Shown: positions 1 to 8,597 of the stretch, piece after piece
Numbering within the stretch: position 1 is the first letter of the stretch
Layout of the letters: each line of letters starts with the position of its first letter
Assembly (NCBI RefSeq): GCF_042651965.1
Contig: NZ_JBHSDY010000010.1
Span: 1-64,000, forward strand
Direction of reading: 5' to 3'
Length of the DNA stretch: 64,000 nucleotides
DNA from: Castellaniella hirudinis
GTDB lineage: Bacteria > Pseudomonadota > Gammaproteobacteria > Burkholderiales > Burkholderiaceae_B
Made by a program: the position numbers and the translations under genes
Notes under the pieces: model-generated
Database searches by the model: none
Told to the model about the DNA's origin: nothing
The model's input: the letters and a program-made list of their open reading frames with translations, nothing else

Positions 1-22
1 GTGCTCATGACAACTCCTCATC

Positions 23-37
23 GCCTCATTATGAGGC
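23..37. repeat. 15-bp perfect palindrome near window edge
   Basis: GCCTCAT-T-ATGAGGC is a perfect inverted repeat with a one-base centre. Nothing on either side within the first 260 bases looks like a gene. It could be an operator or part of a terminator of a gene lying off the left edge, but no T-run follows. The rest of bases 1-260 shows no convincing coding or structural signal. Confidence 0.3.
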
Positions 38-269
38 ACGTGGGTGTCTAGAGGTTCCGGGGCGATTCAGAGACCCTCTGCACTGACCCGCAGCGTTGCA
101 TGAATGGGGGTATTTCTGGGGGTATTGCCAGGAAGGCACTTTCATATATCGTTCATCCATGCGATTTTCAGGCTGATGTATGAATCCCACCCTCCCGCCA
201 GTCAACGTAGCCCGCCCACCGAAAGGTTCGCGGGCTTTGTTGCCTTCAACTATTGGGATTGGAGGTGGC

Positions 270-494
270 ATGAGGACAAAGGCCGAGCGCGTTCATCATG
301 CGCGACGTGTCAAATGCAAGGTTGCTCACTACTGGACGGCCGGCGATCGGTCGCCTCGCGCCGTTGGGATCGCTGCGCGTACCCGGCAGATGTGCTCGTG
401 TATGGGGTGCGGTCATGCCGCCCGTTACGTGGGCGACAAGGCGAAGCACAAAGCGCTGTTTCAGCGCCGGTTGTTCGAGAACTGGAATGGCTAA
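270..494 (+). CDS. Small Cys-rich conserved hypothetical protein (74 aa)
   Basis: A short ORF whose ATG sits four bases after a strong GGAGGT ribosome site (261-266), which decides this start over a longer upstream ORF in the same frame. The protein is basic at the N-terminus (MRTKAERVHHARRVK) and carries a CSCMGCG cluster near residue 42 followed by AARYVGDKAKHKALFQRR. This resembles a widespread family of very small proteins with a CSC-x-x-C-G motif and a basic C-terminal helix, whose function I do not know. The clustered cysteines suggest a small metal-binding knuckle, which is an inference. It stands alone, followed by a 136-base gap before the GFA-type gene. Confidence 0.65.
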   Translation: MRTKAERVHHARRVKCKVAHYWTAGDRSPRAVGIAARTRQMCSCMGCGHAARYVGDKAKHKALFQRRLFENWNG

Positions 495-630
495 GTCCTG
501 CTGAAGCAAACCGGCAGGCAGCCTGGGTTGGTCGCCAGCCGGGGGGGCGACTGACTCAGCGGTCAACCCGACAGAACCAACGATTGCTATCATGGAATGG
601 ACTCTTCACATCCTTTCTGGAGCATGCGTC

Positions 631-1032
631 ATGTACGAAGGTAGTTGCCTCTGCAGGAGCATTCGCTACGAGATCAGCCAGGAGCCGGGTGAGTTCGGTT
701 ATTGCCATTGTGTGAGTTGCCGTAAAGCCAGCGGTTCCAGTCACGCAGCCAACGCACCCGTACAACGAGAGAACTTTCATCTCCGGTCGGGTACCGAGAC
801 GCTGAAAGAGTTCGAATCGTCGCCCGGGATGTTCCGAGCCTTCTGTACAAACTGCGGTTCGCCCATCTATGCTTTTCGATCCGGTCACCCGGAGCTGCTG
901 GGCATCCGGTTGGGGTCATTGGATACCTCGTTCACCAAGCGGGCGAGAGAGCACCGGTACGTTGCCGAGAAGGCGCCGTGGGAAGAGATTGAAGATCACC
1001 TCCCGCAGTACCCGGGACCACATACGCCGTAA
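631..1032 (+). CDS. GFA-domain zinc protein (glutathione-dependent formaldehyde-activating enzyme family)
   Basis: A 133-residue protein with the full zinc-ligand pattern of the GFA/CENP-V fold: C6-x-C8 in GSCLCRSIRYE, C25-x-C27-x-x-C30 in YCHCVSCRKASG, and C72-x-x-C75 in FCTNCGSP. Family members bind two zinc ions; only a few have been shown to act on S-hydroxymethylglutathione, so formaldehyde detoxification cannot be assumed. The start at 631 is chosen because the protein then begins directly with the conserved MYEGSCLC block; the upstream extension in the same frame has no family character. It stands alone with no obvious operon partner. Confidence 0.9.
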   Translation: MYEGSCLCRSIRYEISQEPGEFGYCHCVSCRKASGSSHAANAPVQRENFHLRSGTETLKEFESSPGMFRAFCTNCGSPIYAFRSGHPELLGIRLGSLDTSFTKRAREHRYVAEKAPWEEIEDHLPQYPGPHTP

Positions 1033-1112
1033 GTGTCTGCTGATCAGTCACGCTCCGTAACCCCTTTTGCGGCGGCTTAGGGCAAAATTGCTACGCTCTA
1101 AAAGAGGCTGGC

Positions 1113-1265
1113 ATGAAAAGGATACTGTTGGTGTGTGCAATGCTCTCCCTGCTTTCGGCCTGTGCGGTTTATACGCCGCGCGGGGCTGTGGTTGTCGATC
1201 CGGCCCCGAGTCACGGGAATGGGGGGTTCTGCCCTCCGGGACAAGCCAAGAAAGGGAATTGCTGA
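1113..1265 (+). CDS. Small lipoprotein with FCPPGQAKKGNC tail (50 aa)
   Basis: The ORF encodes MKRILLVCAMLSLLSACAV and ends with the sequence FCPPGQAKKGNC. The N-terminus is a textbook lipoprotein signal: two basic residues, a hydrophobic stretch and a lipobox LSAC with C17 as the predicted lipidated residue. The mature part is only 34 residues, Pro/Gly-rich, with a C-terminal pair of cysteines (C40 and C50) that could form a disulfide in the periplasm. The PPGQAKKG tail recurs in small lipoproteins of other proteobacteria as I remember them; function is unknown. AAAGAGG (1101-1107) precedes the ATG as a ribosome site. Confidence 0.75.
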   Translation: MKRILLVCAMLSLLSACAVYTPRGAVVVDPAPSHGNGGFCPPGQAKKGNC

Positions 1266-1414
1266 ACCAGGCCGCAGCCCCACTGCACGTCCGCATTCTC
1301 GATTTCTGACGGAATTCAACGCGGCGTACCACGCTCCAGTGCTAGGATTGGCGCCTTTTGTCCGGCATACTTTCAGTCTCGTGTCAGGATGCCAAGCAAA
1401 GGCCAGTCTCATCT

Positions 1415-2167
1415 ATGATCCAGATCTTCTCCGATCCGTCCGCTGTCGCGGAATACGTCAGCGAGGCGCTCATCGCCAAGATCCGATCCAAGCCCGAGGC
1501 CGTCCTTGGCCTGGCGACGGGCGGGACGATGGAGCCGATTTATGCACGCTTTATCGACCAGGCGCGCCAGTCCGGCCTGGATGTCTCCCGACTGACGTCC
1601 TTCAATCTGGATGAGTACGTCGGATTGAGCGCGGATCATCCCAAAAGCTATTCGGTCTATATGCGGGAACACTTGTTCCGGCATTTGGCATTCGATGCAT
1701 CGCGATTGCATCTGCTGAATGGGCTGGCCCGGGATTCGGTCGCTCATTGCCAAGCGTATGCCGCAAAATTGCAAGGTTACGGGGGGATCGACCTGCAGTT
1801 GCTGGGTGTGGGCGGCAATGGGCATATCGGCTTCAACGAACCCGGGACCGCCTTCGATCGTCCGTGCCATGTGGTGAAGCTGGCCGAGCAGACCCGGATC
1901 GACAACCGCCGTTTTTTTGCGGCGGGCGCTGTGGTCCCGGAGTCGGCCATGACCCTGGGGCTGGTCGAGATCATGGCTGCGCGGGAGATCCTGCTGGTGG
2001 CCACCGGCGAGTCCAAGGCGGAGATCGTGGCCGAATGGTATCGGCGGGATGTGACCGAGGAAATTCCCTTCACGATTTTGAAAAGGCACCCGCAGACCAC
2101 CATGATCCTCGATGAAGCCGCTGCGAGCCTGCTGCCGGACGAGGTGAGTCGGCAGTGCGTCGTGTGA
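1415..2167 (+). CDS. nagB: Glucosamine-6-phosphate deaminase
   Basis: Converts glucosamine 6-phosphate to fructose 6-phosphate plus ammonia in the cytoplasm. The 250-residue protein has the family blocks: LATGGTMEP (phosphate loop, about residue 33), SFNLDEY with D66-E67, and GVGGNGHIGFNEPG with H137 as the ring-opening histidine. The length and the GGNGHIGFNEP version match the short Bacillus-type enzymes rather than the allosteric E. coli hexamer (about 266 aa with GNDGHIAFNEP). The start MIQIFSD matches the usual family N-terminus, so an upstream in-frame extension to 1358 is rejected. No nagA or sugar transporter lies beside it, so its physiological supply of substrate is not visible here. 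Confidence 0.93.
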   Translation: MIQIFSDPSAVAEYVSEALIAKIRSKPEAVLGLATGGTMEPIYARFIDQARQSGLDVSRLTSFNLDEYVGLSADHPKSYSVYMREHLFRHLAFDASRLHLLNGLARDSVAHCQAYAAKLQGYGGIDLQLLGVGGNGHIGFNEPGTAFDRPCHVVKLAEQTRIDNRRFFAAGAVVPESAMTLGLVEIMAAREILLVATGESKAEIVAEWYRRDVTEEIPFTILKRHPQTTMILDEAAASLLPDEVSRQCVV

Positions 2168-2218
2168 GTTGCCGGCTGGGCATCCGGCCTGTGTGATCGA
2201 CCTTCCGGGAGACGTACC

Positions 2219-2674
2219 ATGAGATTGCCCAGACTGCTGCGCATCCTCGTTTTTTTCGCGATGCTCGGACTGCTGATCTACGGTTTCGCATGGATGCAGC
2301 AACACTATCCAACGTGGGTGGGGCTGGTGTTTGTGCTGTTCCTGTTTGGCGGCATCGCGTTGCTGGGCTGGTATGGCAGCCGCATCCGGAAGCGCGGCTT
2401 GCACGACACCTCCGCGCCATGGGTGCCGGTGCGCGCCGTGGTCAAGTCCGTGCAATCGACGGGCGAGCCCACGGCTTCCGGGAAAGTGCCAGTGCGATTA
2501 TGGGTTCAGGTCGACAGCTACAACAGCACCGGGCAACGCACCCGGATTCCTGTGGATGCCGAGATTTCCCCGGAAGCCTTCGGCCGTTTTGGCGACAGCA
2601 CCGTCGTGCGCCTGCTGCGTCACCCCACTAACACACTGCTCGCAAAACTCGACGGCGAGATTCCTCTGGATTGA
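2219..2674 (+). CDS. Two-helix membrane protein with C-terminal soluble domain, unknown function
   Basis: A 151-residue protein with two hydrophobic segments (about residues 8-26 and 33-53) separated by a short polar turn, then a stop-transfer RIRKRG and a C-terminal domain of about 95 residues predicted to be beta-rich (VPVRAVVKSVQ, VPVRLWVQVDSY). I do not recognise the family. The layout suggests an inner-membrane protein exposing its C-terminus, possibly a DUF-type membrane stress protein. It follows nagB by 51 bases with GGGAG (2207-2211) before the ATG, and could be co-transcribed with it. Confidence 0.6.
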   Translation: MRLPRLLRILVFFAMLGLLIYGFAWMQQHYPTWVGLVFVLFLFGGIALLGWYGSRIRKRGLHDTSAPWVPVRAVVKSVQSTGEPTASGKVPVRLWVQVDSYNSTGQRTRIPVDAEISPEAFGRFGDSTVVRLLRHPTNTLLAKLDGEIPLD

Positions 2675-2835
2675 TCGTTGACCGTCTGGTCCGCCATCTG
2701 GTCGCGCACGGCTGACCCCGGCTCGCGGAATCGGCAAAGCGGGAGCGACGGAAGCCTGAAACGTCAAGGTATGAAAATTCTTGCTCGGGATTGACGATTG
2801 TTTGCTTTGCCGACGTGGTTTTCACCCTATTGCGT

Positions 2836-2869
2836 TGATAGACTCGATTTCATTCAAACTTCAATCGAG
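2836..2869 (+). promoter_or_regulatory. Extended -10 and inverted repeat upstream of aqpZ
   Basis: TGATAGACT (2836-2844) fits an extended -10 element. It overlaps a perfect 7-bp inverted repeat CTCGATT / AATCGAG (2843-2849 and 2863-2869, 13-base spacer) that ends eight bases before the aqpZ start. The right arm also holds the only Shine-Dalgarno-like GAG. An operator is the likelier reading because the predicted start of transcription falls inside the repeat. No recognisable regulator gene is adjacent. Confidence 0.35.
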
Positions 2870-2877
2870 CCGATGCA

Positions 2878-3576
2878 ATGACCCTGACGAAGCGATGCGC
2901 CGCCGAATTGTTCGGTACGTTCTGGCTGGTGTTCGGCGGCTGCGGCAGTGCGGTGCTGGCGGCCGCGTTTCCTGAACTGGGGATTGGTTTTGCCGGTGTC
3001 GCGCTGGCCTTCGGCCTGACGCTGCTGACCATGTGCTATGCAATCGGGCATATTTCAGGTTGCCACATCAATCCCGCCGTGACGTTTGGCCTGGTGGCGG
3101 GCAGGCGTTTCCCCGCGCGTGAATTGATTCCCTACGTCGTCGCCCAGGTGTCGGGCGCCATCGCCGCCGCCGCAGTGCTTTATCTGATCGCAAGCGGCAA
3201 GGCCGGTTTTGACGTGACGGCGGGTTTTGCGTCGAACGGCTATGGCGAGCATTCGCCCGGCGGCTATTCGCTGACGGCGGCGCTGGTGGCCGAGGTCGTG
3301 CTGACCGGCTTCTTTCTGTTCATCATCATGGGCGCCACGCACAAGCGGTCACCGTCGGGTCTGGCGGGGGTGGCGATCGGCCTGTCCTTGACGCTGATCC
3401 ACCTGGTCGGCATCCCGGTGACCAATACGTCCGTCAATCCCGCGCGATCGACCGGCGTGGCCCTGTTTCAGGGGAGTTGGGCGGTGGATCAGCTCTGGCT
3501 GTTCTGGCTGGCGCCGATTGCGGGCGGCGTGATCGGCGCGCTGATCTATCGCGCCTTGCTGGCCCAGGACGACTGA
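2878..3576 (+). CDS. aqpZ: Aquaporin Z (water channel)
   Basis: A 232-residue inner-membrane channel of the MIP family, with six membrane segments and the two half-helices. Both signature loops are present: NPAVT (near residue 64) and NPARS (near residue 184). Selectivity-filter residues look like the water-selective AqpZ type rather than GlpF: a His-containing segment LTLIHLVGIPVTNTSVNPARS is typical of AqpZ and lacks the glycerol-facilitator insertions. Length matches the family (about 230). It is a single gene, bounded by its own promoter region and by a terminator just downstream. Confidence 0.95.
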   Translation: MTLTKRCAAELFGTFWLVFGGCGSAVLAAAFPELGIGFAGVALAFGLTLLTMCYAIGHISGCHINPAVTFGLVAGRRFPARELIPYVVAQVSGAIAAAAVLYLIASGKAGFDVTAGFASNGYGEHSPGGYSLTAALVAEVVLTGFFLFIIMGATHKRSPSGLAGVAIGLSLTLIHLVGIPVTNTSVNPARSTGVALFQGSWAVDQLWLFWLAPIAGGVIGALIYRALLAQDD

Positions 3577-3597
3577 GAATCTTCGTAGTGCTTTTGC

Positions 3598-3626
3598 AAC
3601 CGCTCGGATTCGGGCGGTTTTTTTTC
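3598..3626 (+). terminator. Rho-independent terminator after aqpZ
   Basis: AACCGC and GCGGTT form a stem around a loop of about ten bases (TCGGATTCGG) and are followed by a run of eight T (3618-3625). It lies about 20 bases after the aqpZ stop. The remaining bases to 3760 show no gene. Confidence 0.8.
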
Positions 3627-3760
3627 GAGTGTGTAAAGGCTGTCGTCAGGACGGAATAAACGAATTCCGCCGGTTTGCGCAGGTGTTTGCAGCCTAGCTG
3701 CGCTGTCGGGCAATGGTCTGAACCACGTTCTTTTCAATCGCTGCAGTTTCCGGGGCACCT

Positions 3761-4636
3761 TCAAATCCGCTTCAGTTCTTCCAGCACGTGCCGGACGGCG
3801 ATTTCCAGCGGCCCGCTGCGGCTGGCGATGCCCATGGGGCGCCAGAGTGGCGGATTCAGGGGCAGCACCTTGATGCGTTGATCTATTTGAGGATGCAGGG
3901 TTTCGTATGAGAGCAGGGTGGCGCCGTAGCCCGCGCCGACCAGGCTCTTGGCTGAGTCGTTGTAATTGACCCGGATTTTGGCCGGTGGCCGCAGATTGGC
4001 GGCAGCAAACCATTCGGTTGTGATCCGGGCGAGCTGCGTGGTGTCGTCGTTGAGGATCAGGGGCTTGGTGGCCAGCCAGGCCGCAGAGGCCTGCTTGGGG
4101 TGTTCCCAGTGGGCCGGGATGAGCGCGACCACCGGATCTTTTCGCCAGGGGAGCACCTGGACTTCGGGCATGGGGCTTTGGGGGAGGGCGACGGCGGCGA
4201 TGTCCAGCAAGCCTTTGGCGACGCGATCCATCGCTTCGCGGGAGTTGAGTACGGCCAGTTCGACTTCGATCCCCGGATGTTTTTGCGCCAGGCGTTCCAG
4301 CGCCTTGGGCAGCAGATAGGCGATCACCGGCGTCGCAGCGCTGACCCGGACCCGGCCGGTTTTGCCGGCGGCATGTAGTTGCATGTGTTCGCGTAGCGCA
4401 TTGCTTTGGTTCAGCAGCCATTGCGCCCGGTCGATCAGGGCCGCCCCGGCCCCCGTGGGCTCCACCTTCTTGCGTTTGCGCAGCAGCAGCGGGATGCCCA
4501 GGCGCTCTTCCAGTTCGTTGATATGCAGGCTGACCGTCGGCGGGGCCAGGTGCAGGATGCGTGCTGCGGCGATGAAAGACCCGTGTTCGACGATGGTGAC
4601 CAGGGTTCTGAGCTGGTCCAGATTGAGCTCTCTCAT
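3761..4636 (-). CDS. LysR-family transcriptional regulator
   Basis: A 291-residue LTTR. The N-terminal winged helix-turn-helix (residues 1-60) shows LDQLRTLVTIVEHGSFIAAA and the recognition helix AAARILHLAPPTVSLHINELEERLG; the rest is the two-lobed effector-binding domain starting near VRVSAATPVIAYLLP. It is divergent from the seven-gene FAD oxidase/TRAP operon with 111 bases between starts, the classic LTTR arrangement, so it is very likely the inducer-responsive activator of that operon. The effector is unknown but is probably the substrate or an intermediate of the pathway. Confidence 0.92.
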   Translation of the reverse strand: MRELNLDQLRTLVTIVEHGSFIAAARILHLAPPTVSLHINELEERLGIPLLLRKRKKVEPTGAGAALIDRAQWLLNQSNALREHMQLHAAGKTGRVRVSAATPVIAYLLPKALERLAQKHPGIEVELAVLNSREAMDRVAKGLLDIAAVALPQSPMPEVQVLPWRKDPVVALIPAHWEHPKQASAAWLATKPLILNDDTTQLARITTEWFAAANLRPPAKIRVNYNDSAKSLVGAGYGATLLSYETLHPQIDQRIKVLPLNPPLWRPMGIASRSGPLEIAVRHVLEELKRI

Positions 4637-4747
4637 GATTCAGTTTTTATGAATTAATTTATCAGAATATTCAACTTTTGTTTATTTTATGGTTTCCCTA
4701 AAATCAGTCAAGGATTCAGTTCTAAGTCCGTATCTAGGGAGAAGAGT
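4637..4747. promoter_or_regulatory. Divergent LysR/catabolic operon control region
   Basis: This AT-rich stretch stands out from the GC-rich surroundings and separates two divergent genes. It contains an inverted repeat TGAAT (4650-4654) / ATTCA (4669-4673), the sort of dyad LysR proteins bind (T-N11-A core nested in longer arms). AGGGAG (4736-4741) is a ribosome site for the GTG start at 4748. The exact -35 and -10 elements cannot be assigned with confidence. Confidence 0.5.
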
Positions 4748-6238
4748 GTGGGCAGTCAAGTGCATGATGCGTATCGGCGGAACCAGGGCATGTCCCAGGC
4801 TGCCATCGATTCCATGGCCTCCGAGCTGGCTCGGATCGTGGGGGCGGACAAGGTCTGGAGCGGAGCGCAGGCTCAACAGCGTTATCCGGGCGATAAGAGT
4901 TGGCTGACGCTGGTGCATGCGCATCACGGCAAGCCTCTGAATCAGCCGCAGTTGGTCGTTGCACCGCACACAGTCGAACAGGTGTCGGACATCATGCGGC
5001 TGGCGTCGCGTGAAGGCATCTCGGTCACCCCGTTAGGGGGGGGCTCCGGTGTGCAGGGCGCAGCCAATGCGAACCTGGGCGGGCTGCTGCTGGACCTGAA
5101 CGGCCTGAATCGGGTGCGCGAGATCGACGAACAGTCCTTGACCTGCACCGTCGAGTGCGGGATGAACGTCAAAGTCTTCGACACTGAATTGAACAAGCAA
5201 GGCCTCACTTTCACCCATGATCCGGCTTCTGCGGAATGGGCGTCGGTCGGTGGAGCCATTGCGGCGCGCGGTTCGGGTGTGCTGTCCTCCCGCTATGGCA
5301 ATATCCAGGACCATGTGTTGTCGCTGGAAGTGGTCATGCCCGACGGCAGCGTGGTCCAACTGCCGTCTGTGCCCCGACATGGTGTCGGGCCGGAACTGGG
5401 ACAGTTGTTCATCGGTAGCGAGGGCACGCTGGGGATCGTGACCGCCGCTCGCGTGAAGTTGCAGCGTCAGGCCAAGGCCCGCCGTTTCAGTGCCTATCGT
5501 TTCCCGGATCTGGCAGCAGGTATCGCCGCTGGGCGCGAGATCGTGACGACCGGCCTGCGGCCCGCCGTGATCCGCCTGTATGACGTCAAGTCGGCGGTGC
5601 TCAGTCTGGAAAAAATGGCCAAGGCCGGCATCGATGGGGAAACCATGGTGCTGATGATCGAGGGTCAGCACGAGGCCCTGGTCGAGGTCGAAAGCCGTAT
5701 CTGTGATGAGATCTGCCGGTCGCATGGCGGCCGCATGCTGGAGTCTCGCGTCGGTGCTGAGTGGTGGGCCAACCGCTATGACATGTCGCACCCGCCGCAC
5801 GTCCCGCAATTGCCCCAAATCTGGATGACGATGGATGCCGTCGCCGACTTCCGTTGCATCGAGGCGCTCTATACCGGCGTGACGCAGGCGATCGAGCATT
5901 CAATCGAGCCGAAGTGGGGCCTGACGGTCAAGACGCACCTGTCTCACTGGTATGAGTGGGGCGCCATGATCTACTCCAGGGTCATCGTCCCGAAAGGCCC
6001 CGATACGCTGGACGAGGCCGTGGATCTGCATGACCGGATCGTAGCGGCTGCGGTTGAGGCCTCTCTGGTGGCGGGTGGTGTCATGAACGATCACCATGGC
6101 GTAGGCATGCGTCTGGCGCCGCACATGGCGCGCCAATTCGGGCCGGCGGGTATGAGCCTGTTGCAAGGCATCAAGACCGGTCTGGATCCACAAGGCATCT
6201 TGTGCCCTGGCAAGCTGGGGCTGAGCACGGGCGCGTGA
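4748..6238 (+). CDS. FAD-linked oxidoreductase (GlcD / D-lactate dehydrogenase-like)
   Basis: A 496-residue flavoprotein of the PCMH/FAD_binding_4 plus FAD-oxidase_C family. The FAD-binding half spans about residues 45-225 and shows PLGGGSGVQGAA and the GSEGTLGIVTAARVKL block; the C-terminal cap follows, with a His-rich motif VMNDHHGVG near residue 450 typical of the active site. Relatives oxidise D-2-hydroxyacids or alkyl-glycerol-type substrates and pass electrons to cytochromes or quinones. The GTG start is supported by AGGGAG six bases upstream; an ATG at 4790 is an alternative. First gene of the LysR-controlled operon; the true substrate is not evident. Confidence 0.85.
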   Translation: MGSQVHDAYRRNQGMSQAAIDSMASELARIVGADKVWSGAQAQQRYPGDKSWLTLVHAHHGKPLNQPQLVVAPHTVEQVSDIMRLASREGISVTPLGGGSGVQGAANANLGGLLLDLNGLNRVREIDEQSLTCTVECGMNVKVFDTELNKQGLTFTHDPASAEWASVGGAIAARGSGVLSSRYGNIQDHVLSLEVVMPDGSVVQLPSVPRHGVGPELGQLFIGSEGTLGIVTAARVKLQRQAKARRFSAYRFPDLAAGIAAGREIVTTGLRPAVIRLYDVKSAVLSLEKMAKAGIDGETMVLMIEGQHEALVEVESRICDEICRSHGGRMLESRVGAEWWANRYDMSHPPHVPQLPQIWMTMDAVADFRCIEALYTGVTQAIEHSIEPKWGLTVKTHLSHWYEWGAMIYSRVIVPKGPDTLDEAVDLHDRIVAAAVEASLVAGGVMNDHHGVGMRLAPHMARQFGPAGMSLLQGIKTGLDPQGILCPGKLGLSTGA

Positions 6239-6289
6239 TTCAAATGGCCCTGGGCGCCGGGCCCAAAACAAGCAGGTAGGTGAGGTGTC

Positions 6290-7057
6290 ATGGATCTAGG
6301 ACTTTCCAATCGGGTGGCGATCATCACAGGCGGCGCCCAAGGCCTCGGCCTGGCGCATGCGCGCGCCCTGGGCGCCGAGGGCGCGACGGTCGTGCTCAAC
6401 GATCTGAATGCCGATGCGGTGGCACAGGCGGCGGAGCAGTTGGCCTCTGAGGGCATCCAGGCGGAAGGATGGTCGGGCGACGCCACCGATCCGGTCGTGG
6501 CCGATGAGACTGTCGCGCGGGCTGTGGCCACGTTTGGTCGCGTGGACATCTTGGTGAACAATGCGGGCATCGGTGTCAGGCCTGCCGCCCCGGTCGAGGA
6601 ACTGCCCTTCGATGCCTGGCAGCGCATGCTGCATGTGCATCTGGACAGCACCTTCCTGTGGTCGCGTGCGGCGGTCAAACCTATGCGCGCTAATGGTTTT
6701 GGCCGCATCATCAATACGTCTTCCATGAATTTCACCGGGGGCGGTCGCCCTGGGGTGGCCCATTACTCGGCGGCAAAGGCCGGCATCGTGGGGTTGACCC
6801 AGACCATGGCCAAGGAGGTGGGCGGCGCCGGGATCACGGTCAATGCCATTGCCCCCGGCTATGTCGCCACGGAACTGATCGTGCAGTTCTCGCCCGACAT
6901 GATCCATCGCCTGGAATCGCAGAATCCGGTGGGCCGCCTGTGCCGGCCGGACGAAGTGGCTGCCCTGGTCTCATTCCTGTGCTCCGGGCAGGCCGGGTTC
7001 ATCAATGGCGAACTGATCTGCATGGACGGCGGGCGCCGCGATTTCTATTGGGGTTGA
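6290..7057 (+). CDS. Short-chain dehydrogenase/reductase
   Basis: A 255-residue classical SDR, NAD(P)-dependent. The nucleotide motif is GGAQGLGLA (near residue 14), the structural NNAG motif is at about 90, and the catalytic Ser-Tyr-Lys set appears as NTSSMN and HYSAAKAG. An Asp (VLNDLN) at the end of the second strand suggests NAD rather than NADP preference. It lies 51 bases after the FAD oxidase and 22 before the FGGY kinase, so it belongs to the same operon and probably interconverts a hydroxyl and a keto group on the pathway substrate. Confidence 0.9.
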   Translation: MDLGLSNRVAIITGGAQGLGLAHARALGAEGATVVLNDLNADAVAQAAEQLASEGIQAEGWSGDATDPVVADETVARAVATFGRVDILVNNAGIGVRPAAPVEELPFDAWQRMLHVHLDSTFLWSRAAVKPMRANGFGRIINTSSMNFTGGGRPGVAHYSAAKAGIVGLTQTMAKEVGGAGITVNAIAPGYVATELIVQFSPDMIHRLESQNPVGRLCRPDEVAALVSFLCSGQAGFINGELICMDGGRRDFYWG

Positions 7058-7079
7058 TTCTGAATCGGATCGGATAGTC

Positions 7080-8594
7080 ATGACACAACAGTATTTCGTT
7101 GGGATCGATATCGGCGCAGGCAGCCTGACGACGATGGTGATCGATTCGCATGGGACCGTCGCAGGCTCGGCCAGCGCCGAGCTAACGACGCGCAACCCGC
7201 ACCCCGGCTGGAGCGAACAAAATCCCCAGGATTGGTGGACGGCGTTGTGCTCCACGGCCAAACAAGCGCTGGCGCAGGGCAATATCCGGGCGGACCAGAT
7301 CGCCTCCGTCGCCTTGAGCGCGGGCGCGCATACGCCGGTGCTGGTGGACGCGCAGGGCGAGGTCATCCGGCCCGCCATTCTGTGGAGCGATACCCGCAGC
7401 CGCAAAGAGGCGGCGGAACTGACGCAACAGTACGGCGACGAGATCTTCGACATCGCGCGCAACAAACCCGCCCCGACCTGGACCCAGCCGCAATTGCTTT
7501 GGCTGGCGCGCCATGAACCGGATGCCCTGGCCAGGACCCGACGTCTGTATGTGGCCAAGGATTGGCTCAGGGCGCAATTGACCGGGACCTGGGAAACCGA
7601 TCACACCGAGGCCGCAGGCACTTTGTTGTACGACACGCGCCGCCTCGAATGGTCTGTCAGGCTGTGCGAGATGATCGGCCTGGACGAAACGATTCTGCCC
7701 CCCCTGGTTGCGGTGACGGATGTGGTCGGCCGGATCACGCCGGAAGCGGCACGCGCGTGTGGCCTGGCGGCGGGGACGCCGGTCGTCTGCGGTACGTCGG
7801 ACACCTCCATCGAGACCTTCGGCGCCGGGGCTGTGGCGCCGGGTACGGGCGCGGTCAAGCTGGCCACGGCGGCCACCCTCACCGTCGTCAGCGAGGCTCC
7901 CGGAGATCGTCCGTCCGTCATTCACTACCCTTTCTGCGTGCCGGGGGATTGGTACGCCATCGGCGCGACCAACTCTTGCGCCTCGGCGCATCGCTGGCTG
8001 CGGGATACGTTCTTCAGCGGCAACGGCATGTCGGGCGCAGAAGCCTTTGCCGTGATGGACCAAGAGGCCGCAGGCGTCCCTGCGGGGGCGGACGGTCTGC
8101 TGTTCCATCCCTATCTGCAGGGAGAGCGGACGCCGTATTGGGATCCGCTGTTGCGCGGGGATTTCCTCGGCATCACGTTTGCCCATGAGCGTCAGCATTT
8201 TGTGCGCGCTTTGTACGAAGGGATCGCCTTTTCTTTGCGCGACGTCTTGCTGGCCCTGGCGGAACAAGGCCATGTCATGGAGGAGGCGCGCATCATCGGC
8301 GGCGGTTCCCGCAGCGCGACCTGGCGGCAGATCGTCGCCGATGTGCTGGGGATTTCGATTGTGGTGCCGCGCACCACGGATGCCTCGTTTGGTGCGGCCT
8401 TGATTGCGGCCGTTGGGGTGGGAGCATTTCCAGACCTGCCGACGGCGGCGGCACAGACCGTGTCCATTGTGGCGCGGCACGAGCCGGACGCAGAGCGGCA
8501 TCGACACTATCAGGAACTGCACGCCATCTACAGGGATGCGGCCCGGGCGCTGTTTACCGTCAACCATCGCTTGTCCGCCCTGGCCGGGGAGTAA
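7080..8594 (+). CDS. FGGY-family carbohydrate kinase (xylulokinase-like)
   Basis: A 504-residue kinase of the FGGY family, two actin-like domains. The first domain begins with FVGIDIGAGSLTTMVID (ATP/substrate), contains the ALSAGAHTPVLVD block and the ILWSDTRS motif; the second carries HPYLQGERTPYWDP, the xylulokinase-type signature, and the ATP-binding IIGGGSRSATWRQIVADVLG. Family kinases phosphorylate ketoses or polyols such as xylulose, ribulose, erythritol and glycerol. In this operon it presumably phosphorylates the product of one of the dehydrogenases. Substrate cannot be fixed from sequence alone, so I give no symbol. Confidence 0.88.
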   Translation: MTQQYFVGIDIGAGSLTTMVIDSHGTVAGSASAELTTRNPHPGWSEQNPQDWWTALCSTAKQALAQGNIRADQIASVALSAGAHTPVLVDAQGEVIRPAILWSDTRSRKEAAELTQQYGDEIFDIARNKPAPTWTQPQLLWLARHEPDALARTRRLYVAKDWLRAQLTGTWETDHTEAAGTLLYDTRRLEWSVRLCEMIGLDETILPPLVAVTDVVGRITPEAARACGLAAGTPVVCGTSDTSIETFGAGAVAPGTGAVKLATAATLTVVSEAPGDRPSVIHYPFCVPGDWYAIGATNSCASAHRWLRDTFFSGNGMSGAEAFAVMDQEAAGVPAGADGLLFHPYLQGERTPYWDPLLRGDFLGITFAHERQHFVRALYEGIAFSLRDVLLALAEQGHVMEEARIIGGGSRSATWRQIVADVLGISIVVPRTTDASFGAALIAAVGVGAFPDLPTAAAQTVSIVARHEPDAERHRHYQELHAIYRDAARALFTVNHRLSALAGE

Positions 8595-8597
8595 GTC

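Noticed and set aside
104..715. A 203-codon plus-strand ORF at the left edge
   Set aside because: Composition is irregular, it has no ribosome site, and it overlaps the well-initiated 74-aa gene and the start of the GFA gene in another frame.
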